Shown here: positions 27,119 through 35,995 of the stretch, piece after piece
Position numbering within the stretch: the first letter of the stretch is position 1
Layout: each line of letters begins with the position of its first letter
NCBI RefSeq assembly: GCF_014897675.1
Contig: NZ_JABUXU010000004.1
Coordinates: forward strand, 186,001-250,000
Direction of reading: 5' to 3'
Length of the DNA stretch: 64,000 bases
DNA from: Advenella sp. FME57
GTDB taxonomy: Bacteria; Pseudomonadota; Gammaproteobacteria; Burkholderiales; Burkholderiaceae_B
Translations under genes and position numbers: made by a program
The notes under the pieces: generated by a model
The model's input: the letters and a program-made list of their open reading frames with translations, nothing else
What the model was told of the DNA's origin: nothing
Database searches by the model: none

Positions 27119-28144
27119 ATGAAAGCCCGCGTCACTATTCGCGAAGTTGCCAAGGAAGCCGACGTTTCGCTGGGTACCGCCTCCAGAGCTATAAATCGAA
27201 GCGGGCGGGTCAGCGAAAAGGCAATTATTGCGGTAGAGAAAGCGGCACGCAAACTTGGCTATGAGCCCGATGCTGTTGCTCGCAGCATGCGTACTCGTTC
27301 TACCCGTGTAGTAGGTATTTTGGTTTCTGACTTGGCCAATCCGCTATATGCAGCCATGATTACTGCGGCCGAGACAGCCTTTCAGGCAGCGGGCTATTCT
27401 CTTTTGGTGGCAAGCACGCATAACGAAACAAAAAGGGAAAAAGCGCTCATTGATTTGTTTCGGGCGCGTCGCGTAGACGGCCTGATACTGGGACCGTGCC
27501 AGACCGAATCCATGGATGTCATTAACAGGCTCATGTCCGACATGCCCGTAGTGGCGCTTGACCGGGATTTTGGCGACTCGGCCACGGGTGTCCATGTCGA
27601 TCACTATAACGGCGCACTCGAGGCGACTCGTTACCTGTTGGATTTGGGACATAGAAATATTGCCTTGATGACGCCGGGCAGCGATCTGAGGCCAGGTCGG
27701 GAACGTATTGCCGGTTTCTCTGACGCTTTTAAAGAACGAGGGCTTGAGCCGGCATCACAACTGATCCGGTCAGCAAAATCATCCATGGAGTTCGCATTCA
27801 GTGACGCGCTATCACTACTCTCGGGTAAAGACCGGCCGACCGCATTTCTTTGTTTAGGGACGCGCATTCTCGCCGGAGTACTTCAGGCATTGCGTCATTG
27901 CGGACACCAGGTCCCTCATGAGACAAGTGTGATCAGCATTGGTGATACCGATTTATCACAATTGTTTACTCCATCCATTACGGCACTGAACTGGGATCTG
28001 AATATTGTCGGTACTGTTGCAGCGCAGTTATTGCTCAAGCAACTTGACCGGGAAACCAAAAGCGAGCCTGAACGGATCGTTATCACTACACGCCTTATGC
28101 CACGAGAATCCTGCGGTCCTGTTCAGATGCCAATTCGGGGATGA
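27119..28144 (+). CDS. LacI-family transcriptional regulator
   Basis: The 341 residues start with the LacI helix-turn-helix (VTIREVAKEADVSLGTASRA, then INRSGRVSEKA) and continue with a periplasmic-binding-like sensor domain (VGILVSDLANPLYAAMITAA, MPVVALDRDF, RIAGFSDAF). The ATG is preceded by AAAGG at 8 bases. It heads a module of a Bug receptor and four catabolic genes; GGAAACGTTTCC-like dyads occur before each transcription unit. It is probably a repressor released by the pathway substrate or an intermediate. Confidence 0.93.
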   Translation: MKARVTIREVAKEADVSLGTASRAINRSGRVSEKAIIAVEKAARKLGYEPDAVARSMRTRSTRVVGILVSDLANPLYAAMITAAETAFQAAGYSLLVASTHNETKREKALIDLFRARRVDGLILGPCQTESMDVINRLMSDMPVVALDRDFGDSATGVHVDHYNGALEATRYLLDLGHRNIALMTPGSDLRPGRERIAGFSDAFKERGLEPASQLIRSAKSSMEFAFSDALSLLSGKDRPTAFLCLGTRILAGVLQALRHCGHQVPHETSVISIGDTDLSQLFTPSITALNWDLNIVGTVAAQLLLKQLDRETKSEPERIVITTRLMPRESCGPVQMPIRG

Positions 28145-28325
28145 TGAGTGGTGTCTGCATTGCCCGAGTGTAGGCTTCAGGATTTCTGACTCGTGCACAA
28201 CGGTGATGTTTGCGCCAATGGGCCTTGCGGATTCACATGATTATTGAACAGATGAGTATCTTAAACACAATACGCTATGGATAATGCCATTGCCATGCAG
28301 TCTGGTTTTTTTGATTATAAAAAAA

Positions 28326-28337
28326 GGAAACGATTCC
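28326..28337. promoter_or_regulatory. LacI-type operator candidate, site A
   Basis: GGAAACGATTCC is a near-perfect 12-base dyad of the GalR/LacI type with a central CG. It lies 317 bases before the Bug start codon. Confidence 0.5.
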
Positions 28338-28488
28338 ATTATATTATAAAATTGCCAGTTATCTAGTGGTAATCCCGGCTCAAATCATAGATCATCATCT
28401 GTTACCCTATTCGAAAATTTGATAATAATCGGTGTCCTAGAGGTATATCCGCGTAACACAATTGCGTCTAATGGAAAAAGAATATAAA

Positions 28489-28504
28489 ATGTAAACGTTT
28501 CCAT
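28489..28504. promoter_or_regulatory. LacI-type operator candidate, site B
   Basis: ATGTAAACGTTTCCAT is a 16-base dyad with a single mismatch (T/G). It is one of the best matches to GGAAACGTTTCC in the module and lies 150 bases before the Bug start codon. Confidence 0.6.
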
Positions 28505-28654
28505 TTTGTGGGGGCGTAGTGAAATCACAAAACAGCCAGCACCAATTATTCAGCCTGTCATTTCTGGAATGCATTCCATCAAGCGGAGCAATAATATGAA
28601 CGACCACACCGGCTGCACAATAATTTTTAAGTGTTGAGATAACAGGAGAGACAA

Positions 28655-29614
28655 GTGAGACTTTTTCCATATGCATTCTGCTTAGCGGCCTTAATGGTTA
28701 CTTCATCGGCTCAGGCTGACACGTACCCGGACCGCCCCATACGCATGCTTTTGCCATTCTCGGCAGGAGGCGGCGGCGACATACTCGGCCGTATTATTGC
28801 CGAGCAATTTGCAGCACAACTTGGAAAGCCGGTGGTGGTGGAAAACAAGCCCGGCGCTGGGGGGACGATTGGTATCGCGGATGTTGCCAGAGCAAAGCCA
28901 GATGGCTATACCATTACGATTGGCGGAATGACTACGCATGTGCTGTCTCCGCATGTTTACACCAAGATTGCCTATGATCCTGTCAAAGATTTCACCTCCC
29001 TGGGTGTGATCGGCTCGTCTTCGATTGTGATGATTGCGAATAGTGATTTTCCGGCAAGCAATCTTGCGGGTGTGAAATCACTTAACGATTCCAGCAAGGA
29101 ACCCTTACAGTATGCTAGTTGGGGGCGAGGTTCCACCGGCCATTTTTGCGGTGAAGTGCTGGCTCAAAAAATGGGAATCAAGTTGGCGCATGTGCCATAT
29201 AAGGGCACGGCGCAACTGGCGAACGATATCCTGGGCGGCCATATCTCCGTTGGATTTGTCGATATGGTTACAGCGACGCCCTATGTACAAGGCGGCAAAG
29301 TCAAAGCCCTCGCGGTCTGTACTCAACGCTCTCCCAGCCTGCCGGATGTTGCCAGTTACAAGGAACAGGGAGTGGACTTTGACCGGGAATTGAACTGGGC
29401 AATGTATGTGCCAGCCGGTACACCTGCGCCAATTGTGGACAAATTGTCTAAAACACTCGAACAAACACTTGCACAGCCAGCTATCCAGAAGAAATTGCTG
29501 GGCCTGGGCATCACCGCCAAATATGTCTCGGGTGAAAATCACACCAAGGCTATGGTTGCAGATGCGAAGGTGTGGGAAGATATCGCCAAGCAAGCCGGTA
29601 TTGAAGCGCAATAG
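28655..29614 (+). CDS. Bug-family (TctC-like) periplasmic solute-binding protein
   Basis: The 319 residues have a signal peptide (MRLFPYAFCLAALMVTSSAQ, cut near AQA), then YPDRPIRMLLPFSAGGGGD, NKPGAGGTIGIADVARAKPD and VPYKGTAQLANDILGG. The start is GTG behind AGGAGAGACAA. It has two LacI-type operators upstream and stands alone between the LacI gene and the converging SDR gene. No TctA/B is near. It presumably captures the substrate degraded by the neighbouring SDR/VOC/cupin genes. Confidence 0.92.
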   Translation: MRLFPYAFCLAALMVTSSAQADTYPDRPIRMLLPFSAGGGGDILGRIIAEQFAAQLGKPVVVENKPGAGGTIGIADVARAKPDGYTITIGGMTTHVLSPHVYTKIAYDPVKDFTSLGVIGSSSIVMIANSDFPASNLAGVKSLNDSSKEPLQYASWGRGSTGHFCGEVLAQKMGIKLAHVPYKGTAQLANDILGGHISVGFVDMVTATPYVQGGKVKALAVCTQRSPSLPDVASYKEQGVDFDRELNWAMYVPAGTPAPIVDKLSKTLEQTLAQPAIQKKLLGLGITAKYVSGENHTKAMVADAKVWEDIAKQAGIEAQ

Positions 29615-29623
29615 AAAAATTAA

Positions 29624-29655
29624 TCCGGTCTCGTCAATGTGATGATGAGACCGGA
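29624..29655. terminator. Bidirectional terminator hairpin
   Basis: TCCGGTCTCGTCA and TGATGAGACCGGA form a 13-base stem with one mismatch and a 6-base loop. It lies between the converging Bug (+) and SDR (-) genes. Read on the minus strand it is followed by ATTAATTTTTC, so it best serves the SDR/VOC operon and may also stop Bug transcripts. Confidence 0.6.
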
Positions 29656-29717
29656 CAATATATTCTGAATAATGGCGTAACGGTTTTCTATGTCAATGCC
29701 ACCTTTGCTCTATCGCT

Positions 29718-30494
29718 CTAGCGCAGCAGCTTCCAGCCGCCGTCAACGACAAACTCGGCGCCTGTTATATACCGGGCCTCGTCCGAGGCCAGATAGTAAA
29801 TAAGATTGGCCACATCTTCGGGGGTGCCTTTTGCTCCCATGGGCGTACGGTCGGCTGTGGTGGGTATGTTCTGTGTATTGTTTTGCCTGGCTCGCGCTGA
29901 TTTTTGCGTCAGGATATCGTCCAGCATTTTCGTTTCGATGCGTCCCGGGTGTACCGAATTGCATCTAACGGTATTGTTGCCCATGCTGGCAAACAACGCT
30001 ACAGACTTGGTCAGTTGCGTGACGGCTCCTTTACTGGCGCCATAGGCGACGCTTTGCGTTGTTGGATAGTACGCGCCCACTGAGGACAAGTTTACAATTG
30101 CTCCACTGCCTTGTTTTCGCATCAGCTTAACGGCTTCGCGGCAACCGAGGAAAGTCCCGTCCAGATTGACTGCAAGCACACGATGCCACTCGTCAAGCGT
30201 AGTGCTCTCGAGCGAACCGTTTAACACATCGCCCACAATTCCGGCGGCGTTGACCAGCACATCCAGAGATGTAAAAGATGACTCTATTTTCTGAAACAGA
30301 GAAATCCATTGTGATTCCGATGTTACGTCCAGACAATGGAAATGTACCTGATCTGACGGCGTATAGCTCGCTGGTTCTTGCATGTCCGCGATAATAACTG
30401 TTGCTCCTTCAGATACAAATTTTTTGCACGCCGCGGCGCCAATGCCGTTGCTGCCCCCGGTAATTAATACCACCTTATCTTTCGTCGTTTTCAC
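29718..30494 (-). CDS. SDR-family NAD(P)-dependent oxidoreductase
   Basis: This classical short-chain dehydrogenase reads 258 residues from a GTG at 30494. Motifs are TGGSNGIG (12-19), NAAG near 82, catalytic Tyr151 and Lys155 (YGASK), and the C-terminal YITGAEFVVDGGWKLL. The frame is open upstream to 30596, but that extension overlaps the VOC gene and does not look like SDR sequence; the GTG lies 28 bases after the VOC stop. It is co-transcribed with the VOC gene and probably oxidises a hydroxylated intermediate. Confidence 0.88.
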   Translation of the reverse strand: MKTTKDKVVLITGGSNGIGAAACKKFVSEGATVIIADMQEPASYTPSDQVHFHCLDVTSESQWISLFQKIESSFTSLDVLVNAAGIVGDVLNGSLESTTLDEWHRVLAVNLDGTFLGCREAVKLMRKQGSGAIVNLSSVGAYYPTTQSVAYGASKGAVTQLTKSVALFASMGNNTVRCNSVHPGRIETKMLDDILTQKSARARQNNTQNIPTTADRTPMGAKGTPEDVANLIYYLASDEARYITGAEFVVDGGWKLLR

Positions 30495-30522
30495 AATTAT
30501 CTTACTTATATAGTCTGAAGGG

Positions 30523-31056
30523 TTAGTCGATTCGGATAACGGATTCTTCGCCATCCCAATTTGTATGCGCTTCGGCGATCTTCGCAAAGTATTCACCCTT
30601 GCCGCCGGTCATTTCGGACAACTCAATAATGTTACCCGGCATGTCCGGATGCAGTAGATACGCAAATCTTCCCCGTCCTTCCCCCATCCTTCCGGCGTGC
30701 CCTTCTTCGTATCCCTGGGCAAGTAATTTATTTCTGTGTTGATCAAAGTGATCAAAGGTCCAGTACGCCACGTGCTGGATACCCTCGGCTCCGGTGCCAA
30801 GGAAATCCAAATACAACGAAGGAGCATTGTTGCGTTGCTGGATCAACTCCAATTGAATGCCGCCCGAATTTGCCAGGGCGATAGACAATTCTGGAAGGGC
30901 AGATGGCTTACCGTAATAAGAAAATTCAGTTGTGTTTACCTTTTTTTTGTAGAACCAGGGACCTACACCGAGTATCTTGCTCCAATGCGCCATTGCTGTC
31001 TCAATATCCCGTACTACCAGACCGATTTGCCTTACATCACCCATTACCTTGGCCAT
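30523..31056 (-). CDS. VOC-family (glyoxalase/bleomycin-resistance fold) protein
   Basis: The 177 residues match the vicinal-oxygen-chelate fold: DVRQIGLVVRDIETAMAHWS at the N-terminus, GIQLELIQ in the middle, GIQHVAYWTFD opening the second module, and GNIIELSEMTGG at the end. These give His/Glu metal ligands. It resembles methylmalonyl-CoA-epimerase-like or lactoylglutathione-lyase-like VOC enzymes of catabolic clusters. The start is ATG behind AGGAGTGCAAGGA. It is the first gene of the minus-strand pair VOC-SDR and is divergent from the SnoaL-like gene. Confidence 0.85.
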   Translation of the reverse strand: MAKVMGDVRQIGLVVRDIETAMAHWSKILGVGPWFYKKKVNTTEFSYYGKPSALPELSIALANSGGIQLELIQQRNNAPSLYLDFLGTGAEGIQHVAYWTFDHFDQHRNKLLAQGYEEGHAGRMGEGRGRFAYLLHPDMPGNIIELSEMTGGKGEYFAKIAEAHTNWDGEESVIRID

Positions 31057-31079
31057 TCCTTGCACTCCTGATTGTTTTC

Positions 31080-31107
31080 AAATAAAATAGAAACGTTTCT
31101 TTTATTT
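31080..31107. promoter_or_regulatory. LacI-type operator candidate, site C
   Basis: AGAAACGTTTCT at 31089-31100 is a perfect 12-base dyad, flanked by AAATAAAA on the left and TTTATTT on the right. It lies 33 bases upstream of the VOC start codon. Confidence 0.6.
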
Positions 31108-31189
31108 CAATATAACAAGTTTGATTATATATTTCAATATAGTAATTACCTTTATATAAATTCCCGAAATATCGATCTTATAATTTTGT

Positions 31190-31201
31190 GGAAACGTTAT
31201 T
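31190..31201. promoter_or_regulatory. LacI-type operator candidate, site D
   Basis: GGAAACGTTATT keeps the left half and CG centre of the motif. Its centre is 101 bases from site C, and it lies before the SnoaL-like gene, close to a TATAAT at 31179-31184 that could be its -10 box. Confidence 0.45.
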
Positions 31202-31304
31202 ACTCTATCGCAATTTATGTCGCAACTTTTAATGTGACAACTACCGGTTCGGCTTCAATCCACTGGCCGCTGAACACCCTTTTTAGAAAATGGAGAAGTA
31301 CATC

Positions 31305-31769
31305 ATGTCGGACGCATCAGTTTTGGACGCTTCAGTATCAGACGCCTTGCAGCAAACCCGTATCAAGACCGTAATAGATCACATGGCGATGGAGTGTGTA
31401 CATGACTGGGATGCGGTGATCGCTACTTTTGAACATCCACGCTATGAAATGCATGGCAGTGGCATGGTCTACGACGGCGAGAAGGACGTACGCGGCTATT
31501 TTGAATCTTCCCGGATTCCGTTCCCGGATCTGACCAATGAAATCATTACGATAGCCGCAGCTGACGATACTGTCCTTGTGGAGTTTTACCTCAAGGGCAC
31601 CCATCTGGGTGTATTGACAATCGATGGTCGCAACTACGAACCCACAGGTAGAAAAATGCATGTTCGCATGGCCGCGACATTTGAATTTGCAACTGGCTCA
31701 GACAAGATTGTTTGCGAGCGACCTTATACATCACAGGATGCAAAACTGCGCTCGCTTGGCTTGATTTGA
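31305..31769 (+). CDS. SnoaL-like / NTF2-fold polyketide-cyclase-type protein
   Basis: The 154 residues resemble the NTF2 cone fold of SnoaL-type cyclases and small hydratases: HDWDAVIATFEHPRYEMHG, DGEKDVRGYFESSRIPFPD, VLVEFYLKGTHLG and GRKMHVRMAATFEF. Their members act as cyclases, isomerases or hydrolases on small ring compounds; the exact reaction cannot be told. The ATG at 31305 follows GGAG. It is co-oriented with the cupin dioxygenase downstream. Confidence 0.8.
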   Translation: MSDASVLDASVSDALQQTRIKTVIDHMAMECVHDWDAVIATFEHPRYEMHGSGMVYDGEKDVRGYFESSRIPFPDLTNEIITIAAADDTVLVEFYLKGTHLGVLTIDGRNYEPTGRKMHVRMAATFEFATGSDKIVCERPYTSQDAKLRSLGLI

Positions 31770-31899
31770 CTGAATATTTAAATGCAGTGAACTTGCCGAT
31801 AGGTGTGCAACACGCCGCGAGTTCTGTATGAAGTTCCAATTCGGGTATGAGAGTGCTACTGCAAGCCCTTGGAAAATATCCACACACGAGGAGATACAC

Positions 31900-32403
31900 A
31901 TGTCTTTACCAGAAGTTGTCACAAAGCAGGAGCGTTTACTTACGCTCAACATCAATGAGGGCGTGGAGCTGCCTGGGTCTGCTCCGGGATCGACCATTAT
32001 TCCGTTGTTCCTTGATCGTGAAAATGGAGTGTGGGTATTGTATGGAAAATTCAACCCAGGCACCCAACTACCTACCCATTTTCATACCGGCGTGGTTCAC
32101 TTTTACACAACCAAGGGTGAATGGCATTATCTGGAGTATCCCGATGATCCTCAAAAGGCAGGAAGCTATCTTTATGAACCGGGCGGTTCGGTCCATACTT
32201 TCTGTGTGCCCAAGGACGCGAAGGAAGCCGCCGAAGGTTTCATGGTCGTTTACGGGGCTAACATCAATTTTATAGATGGCGAGTTTATTGGCATTCGCGA
32301 CGCCGGGGCAATAGAGGAATCTATTCTCGAAACTGCACGAAAACAGGGGATTCCTATTCCTAAATATATCCGGCCCAAGGGTGGTGCTGAATTTACCAGA
32401 TAG
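31900..32403 (+). CDS. Cupin-fold dioxygenase (2,4'-dihydroxyacetophenone dioxygenase-like)
   Basis: The 167 residues form a single cupin domain. Metal-ligand candidates are His60 and His62 in PTHFHTGVVHFYTTKGEWHY, and His99 in GGSVHTF. The layout and the C-terminal GANINFIDGEF segment recall 2,4'-dihydroxyacetophenone dioxygenase, an Fe enzyme that cleaves the C-C bond next to an aryl ketone. The ATG at 31900 is preceded by GAGGAGATACAC. It ends the plus-strand unit of the LacI module; a ring or ketone-cleaving role is inferred. Confidence 0.8.
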   Translation: MSLPEVVTKQERLLTLNINEGVELPGSAPGSTIIPLFLDRENGVWVLYGKFNPGTQLPTHFHTGVVHFYTTKGEWHYLEYPDDPQKAGSYLYEPGGSVHTFCVPKDAKEAAEGFMVVYGANINFIDGEFIGIRDAGAIEESILETARKQGIPIPKYIRPKGGAEFTR

Positions 32404-32915
32404 CCAATGAAGGCAGGGGATATCACTGCATCTGTGACATTTCCTGTTTCATCATTCAAATTGCAAATCATGATAACGTACTGTTGAAAGCACCGTCTCG
32501 GCAGTTCGGCCATGAGTCAGTGCGCATGTAAATTGGAAATGGCTAGTACTTAAAAATCAGTAAAAAAAGAAGAGCGATTGGCCGTTGAGTTCATTTTGAG
32601 ACGGCATTCCTAGCGGGAGAGCCCCGATATAAACTGATCTATAGCGCGAGGTGCCCATCACGCTGCCGCCTTACGTATAGTGTTGACCCAGATGTTTTCT
32701 GATGGTTTCTCAGGAACCATTTATTGAGCCATGCTCTCGAAACGGGAGATCGCTGCCTTCGCACGATAAGTGTCTGGAGGATAGGTACAATGGTTTTGTC
32801 TGGTTAACAGCGACTGACTAAAATCAGGGTAACTGCTACTGCTCCGGACTTGCCGATTGATCGGCAATCCGCCAGCATCTAGCCAGCCATTTTCCATTAA
32901 TATGAAACTCGACAC
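32404..32915. other. Intergenic region without recognised gene
   Basis: About 510 bases lie between the cupin gene and the FAD oxidoreductase. A minus-strand frame of 64 codons (32721-32915) ends in YPPDTYRAKAAISRFESMAQ, but I recognise no family and see no convincing ribosome binding site. It could be a decayed gene end. Confidence 0.35.
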
Positions 32916-34262
32916 ATGAACGCCTTCCCTTTCTCAGAAACAGATCCCATTGTCTACGCAGGCCCGCCGCCGAAAGCGTCGGATGTCGTGATCATCGGCG
33001 GCGGCATTATTGGCATTACAACTGCCATTTTCCTTGCCCAGCATAATGTGGCGGTAACCGTGCTGGAAAAGGGCCGCATCGCGGCCGAGCAGTCGTCGCG
33101 AAACTGGGGCTGGATTCGAAAGCAGGGCAGGGATGAGGACGAACTGCCCATCATGATCGAGGCGGCACGGCTATGGCCGCAACTGGTGCAGGAGTGTGGA
33201 GAAGATATCGGACTTCGGCAAACCGGCGTGACCTATCTGGCCAGCTCTGACAAGGAAATGGCCGAGTTCGACGCGTTCATCAAGATCGCTGCTGCACACG
33301 ACATGGATACCCGGATGCTCGGCGCAGACGATGTCTCAGAGCTGATCAAAGGCATGTCCGGTGCATTCAAGGGCGCGATGATCACGCCTTCGGATATGCG
33401 GGCCGAACCCTCGCTGGCTGTTCCGGCCCTGGCCAGACTTGCACGTAGCAAGGGAGTAACGATTGTCGAGAACTGCGCGGCCAGGACGCTTGAGACAGCG
33501 GCTGGCAGCATCGCCGGGGTATGGAGCGAGCAGGGGTATATCGCTACGTCATCCGTCCTGCTGGCGGGGGGCGCGTGGTCGTCGCTCTTTTTGAAAAAAC
33601 ATGGCATTTCTATTCCCCAGCTTTCGGTCAAGGCAACTGTCGCGGCAACGCTACCGATGCCCGAGTTCCATGCCGGCGCGGCAGTAGAAAAACACATCGC
33701 TTTTCGATGCAGGATGGATGGTGGCTATACGCTGGCGCCCGCAGGCAGCCACCGGCTTTATCTTGGACCGGATAGTTTGCGGCATGCCGCGAAATATTTT
33801 CCGGCCTTGAAAGCCGACCCGCTGGGAACCCGTTATGCGCTCTGGGCGCCGGTCGGATATCCCGACGGCTGGACGACCCCTCGTGACTGGGCGCCCGACA
33901 TGCCCAGCCCTTTTGAGAGCATGCGCGTGCTCAATCCAGCTCCCGATGCCTCTGACCTTCGTTCAATCGAGCGAGGATTCAAGCGGCTTTTCCCTCAGAT
34001 GGAGCATGTTCGTTTCCAAAAGAGCTGGGCCGGGATGATTGATCTCATGCCCGATACCGTTCCCATTGTTGACTGGGTGCCTACTCATCCTGGTCTTGTT
34101 GTTGCGACAGGGATGAGTGGTCATGGATTTGGCATCGGGCCTGGCATGGGCCGCATTATTTCAGATATGATCCAGGGCAACGACGTCGGGCATAACCTGC
34201 ATCGCTTTCGGTTTTCCCGTTTTACCGATGGGAGCCCGATTCGGCTGGGCACGTCACTTTAG
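32916..34262 (+). CDS. FAD-dependent amino-acid/amine oxidoreductase (DadA-like)
   Basis: The 448 residues have the FAD dinucleotide motif VVIIGGGIIGITTAIFLAQ near residues 24-42, then VLEKGRIAAEQSSRNWGWIR, typical of the DAO family (D-amino acid dehydrogenases, glycine oxidase, sarcosine oxidase). The C-terminal GMSGHGFGIGPGMGRIISDM completes the FAD site. It would oxidise a small amino acid or amine. It converges on glpK and has no obvious operon partners. Confidence 0.88.
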   Translation: MNAFPFSETDPIVYAGPPPKASDVVIIGGGIIGITTAIFLAQHNVAVTVLEKGRIAAEQSSRNWGWIRKQGRDEDELPIMIEAARLWPQLVQECGEDIGLRQTGVTYLASSDKEMAEFDAFIKIAAAHDMDTRMLGADDVSELIKGMSGAFKGAMITPSDMRAEPSLAVPALARLARSKGVTIVENCAARTLETAAGSIAGVWSEQGYIATSSVLLAGGAWSSLFLKKHGISIPQLSVKATVAATLPMPEFHAGAAVEKHIAFRCRMDGGYTLAPAGSHRLYLGPDSLRHAAKYFPALKADPLGTRYALWAPVGYPDGWTTPRDWAPDMPSPFESMRVLNPAPDASDLRSIERGFKRLFPQMEHVRFQKSWAGMIDLMPDTVPIVDWVPTHPGLVVATGMSGHGFGIGPGMGRIISDMIQGNDVGHNLHRFRFSRFTDGSPIRLGTSL

Positions 34263-34308
34263 CAACGGCAGAAGCCAATTACGTTCTTGAGAACCGGCAG
34301 CGGCGCCA

Positions 34309-35814
34309 TCACGACTGTGTTTCAAGCATCGTAGCTTGCTGCACCGCATGCTCCCACTGCTGCATCAGCGCCTGGGCCCGCTCACGGCCCTGGGTGGGAT
34401 GAAAGCGCCTCTCGGCGCGCCACAGATGGGAGATCTCCTCGGTGTCGGCATAGACGCCGCTGGAAAGCCCGGCTAGATAGGCCGCGCCCAGCGCGGTGGT
34501 TTCGACGCAGGCGGGGCGCACCACGGGAATGCCCAGCAGGTCTGCCTGGAACTGCATGAGCAGATCGTTGACGCAAGCGCCACCATCAACCCGTAACTCG
34601 CTTACGGGCTGGCCACCGGCATCGGTCGCGTCGCGGCTCATCGCCGTAAGCAGCGCAGCGCTCTGATAGGCGATAGATTCCAGCGCTGCGCGGGCGATAT
34701 GGGCCAGCGTCGTGCCGCGGGTGATGCCGGTGATGGTGCCGCGCGCATCCGGCTGCCAGTAGGGGGCGCCCAGGCCGGTAAAGGCAGGCACCATCATCAC
34801 GCCGCCCGAGTCGGGTACGCTTTCGGCAAGTTGCTGCACTTGGCCGCTGTGTTCAATGGCGCGCAGGCCGTCGCGCAACCACTGCACTACAGCACCGCCG
34901 ACAAAGACGCTGCCTTCGAGCGCATATTCGGGTGTTGTATGGGGTTGGGCCGCACTGGTGGTCAGCAGGCCGTTGTGCGAGGCCTGGAACACGTCTCCCG
35001 TATGCATCAGCATGAAGCAACCGGTGCCATAGGTGTTCTTGGCCATGCCCGCTGAAAAGCAGGCCTGGCCGAACAGTGCGCTTTGCTGGTCGCCGGCCAC
35101 GCCGCCGATGGCGATGGCGCTGCCGAGCACCTGGGCATCGGTACGACCAAAGTCGCTACTGGACGCTTGCACTTCGGGCAGCAGCGAGCGGGGGATATTC
35201 AATAGCGCCAACAATTGCTCGTCCCACTGGTTGGTGTGCACGTTAAACAGCATGGTGCGGCTCGCATTGCTCACATCGGTTACATGTCGGCGGCCTGCGG
35301 TCAGTTGCCAAATAAGCCAGCTGTCTACGGTGCCAAAGGCCAATTCACCCCGCTCGGCCGCAGCGCGCGCGCCGGGCACATTGTCAAGCAGCCACTGCAG
35401 CTTGGTGCCGGAAAAATAAGCATCCACCAGCAGGCCGGTCTTGGCCTGAATTGTTGCTGCATAACCCTGTTCGCGCAGTTGCGCGCAAGCCGGCTCGGCA
35501 CGACGATCCTGCCAGACAATCGCATGGTGCACGGGTTCGCCGGTAGCGCGATTCCATAGCACCGTGGTTTCGCGCTGGTTGGTTATGCCTACAGCACGCA
35601 CATCGGCTGCGGCGACGCCGGCCTTGGCCAGTGTCTCGCGTGCGGTGGCCAGTTGGGTGCGCCAGATCTCCCGCGGGTCGTGTTCGACCCAGCCGGGGCG
35701 CGGGTAAATCTGCGACAGTTCCATTTGCGCCTGGGCGACACAATGGCCTTTGGCGTCAAAGAGAATGCTGCGCGAGCTGGAGGTGCCCTGGTCCAGGGCA
35801 AGTAAATAGGTCAT
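34309..35814 (-). CDS. glpK: Glycerol kinase
   Basis: This 501-residue FGGY-family kinase matches glycerol kinase along its length: [47 protein letters not shown], and [13 protein letters not shown]. It phosphorylates glycerol to glycerol-3-phosphate. It lies next to glpR on the same strand; glpD lies 10 kb away behind the PhyH/ABC-transporter cluster. No glycerol facilitator gene is seen here. Confidence 0.95.
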   Translation of the reverse strand: MTYLLALDQGTSSSRSILFDAKGHCVAQAQMELSQIYPRPGWVEHDPREIWRTQLATARETLAKAGVAAADVRAVGITNQRETTVLWNRATGEPVHHAIVWQDRRAEPACAQLREQGYAATIQAKTGLLVDAYFSGTKLQWLLDNVPGARAAAERGELAFGTVDSWLIWQLTAGRRHVTDVSNASRTMLFNVHTNQWDEQLLALLNIPRSLLPEVQASSSDFGRTDAQVLGSAIAIGGVAGDQQSALFGQACFSAGMAKNTYGTGCFMLMHTGDVFQASHNGLLTTSAAQPHTTPEYALEGSVFVGGAVVQWLRDGLRAIEHSGQVQQLAESVPDSGGVMMVPAFTGLGAPYWQPDARGTITGITRGTTLAHIARAALESIAYQSAALLTAMSRDATDAGGQPVSELRVDGGACVNDLLMQFQADLLGIPVVRPACVETTALGAAYLAGLSSGVYADTEEISHLWRAERRFHPTQGRERAQALMQQWEHAVQQATMLETQS

Positions 35815-35995
35815 GGGTGATCTCTACGAAAAAGAAGCAGCTGCGCTCGTCAGTGTCCGACTCCGATATCTAAGCGATACGAATCGTTGAAATAGAGCGC
35901 GAGCAGCTTCCGACATTGGTTCTGGTTTTTTTGGGTATGAAGTATGAATTTGGGCTACACCAACAAGGCGTGGACTGATCAGGGCGAGTGGCTAC

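Larger units (their letters stand above)
28145..28654. other. Long AT-rich control region of the Bug gene
   Basis: About 510 bases without a convincing gene separate the LacI gene from the Bug gene. It is more AT-rich than its surroundings and holds two LacI-type operator candidates (28326 and 28489) whose centres are 165 bases apart, a distance compatible with DNA looping. Confidence 0.5.
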
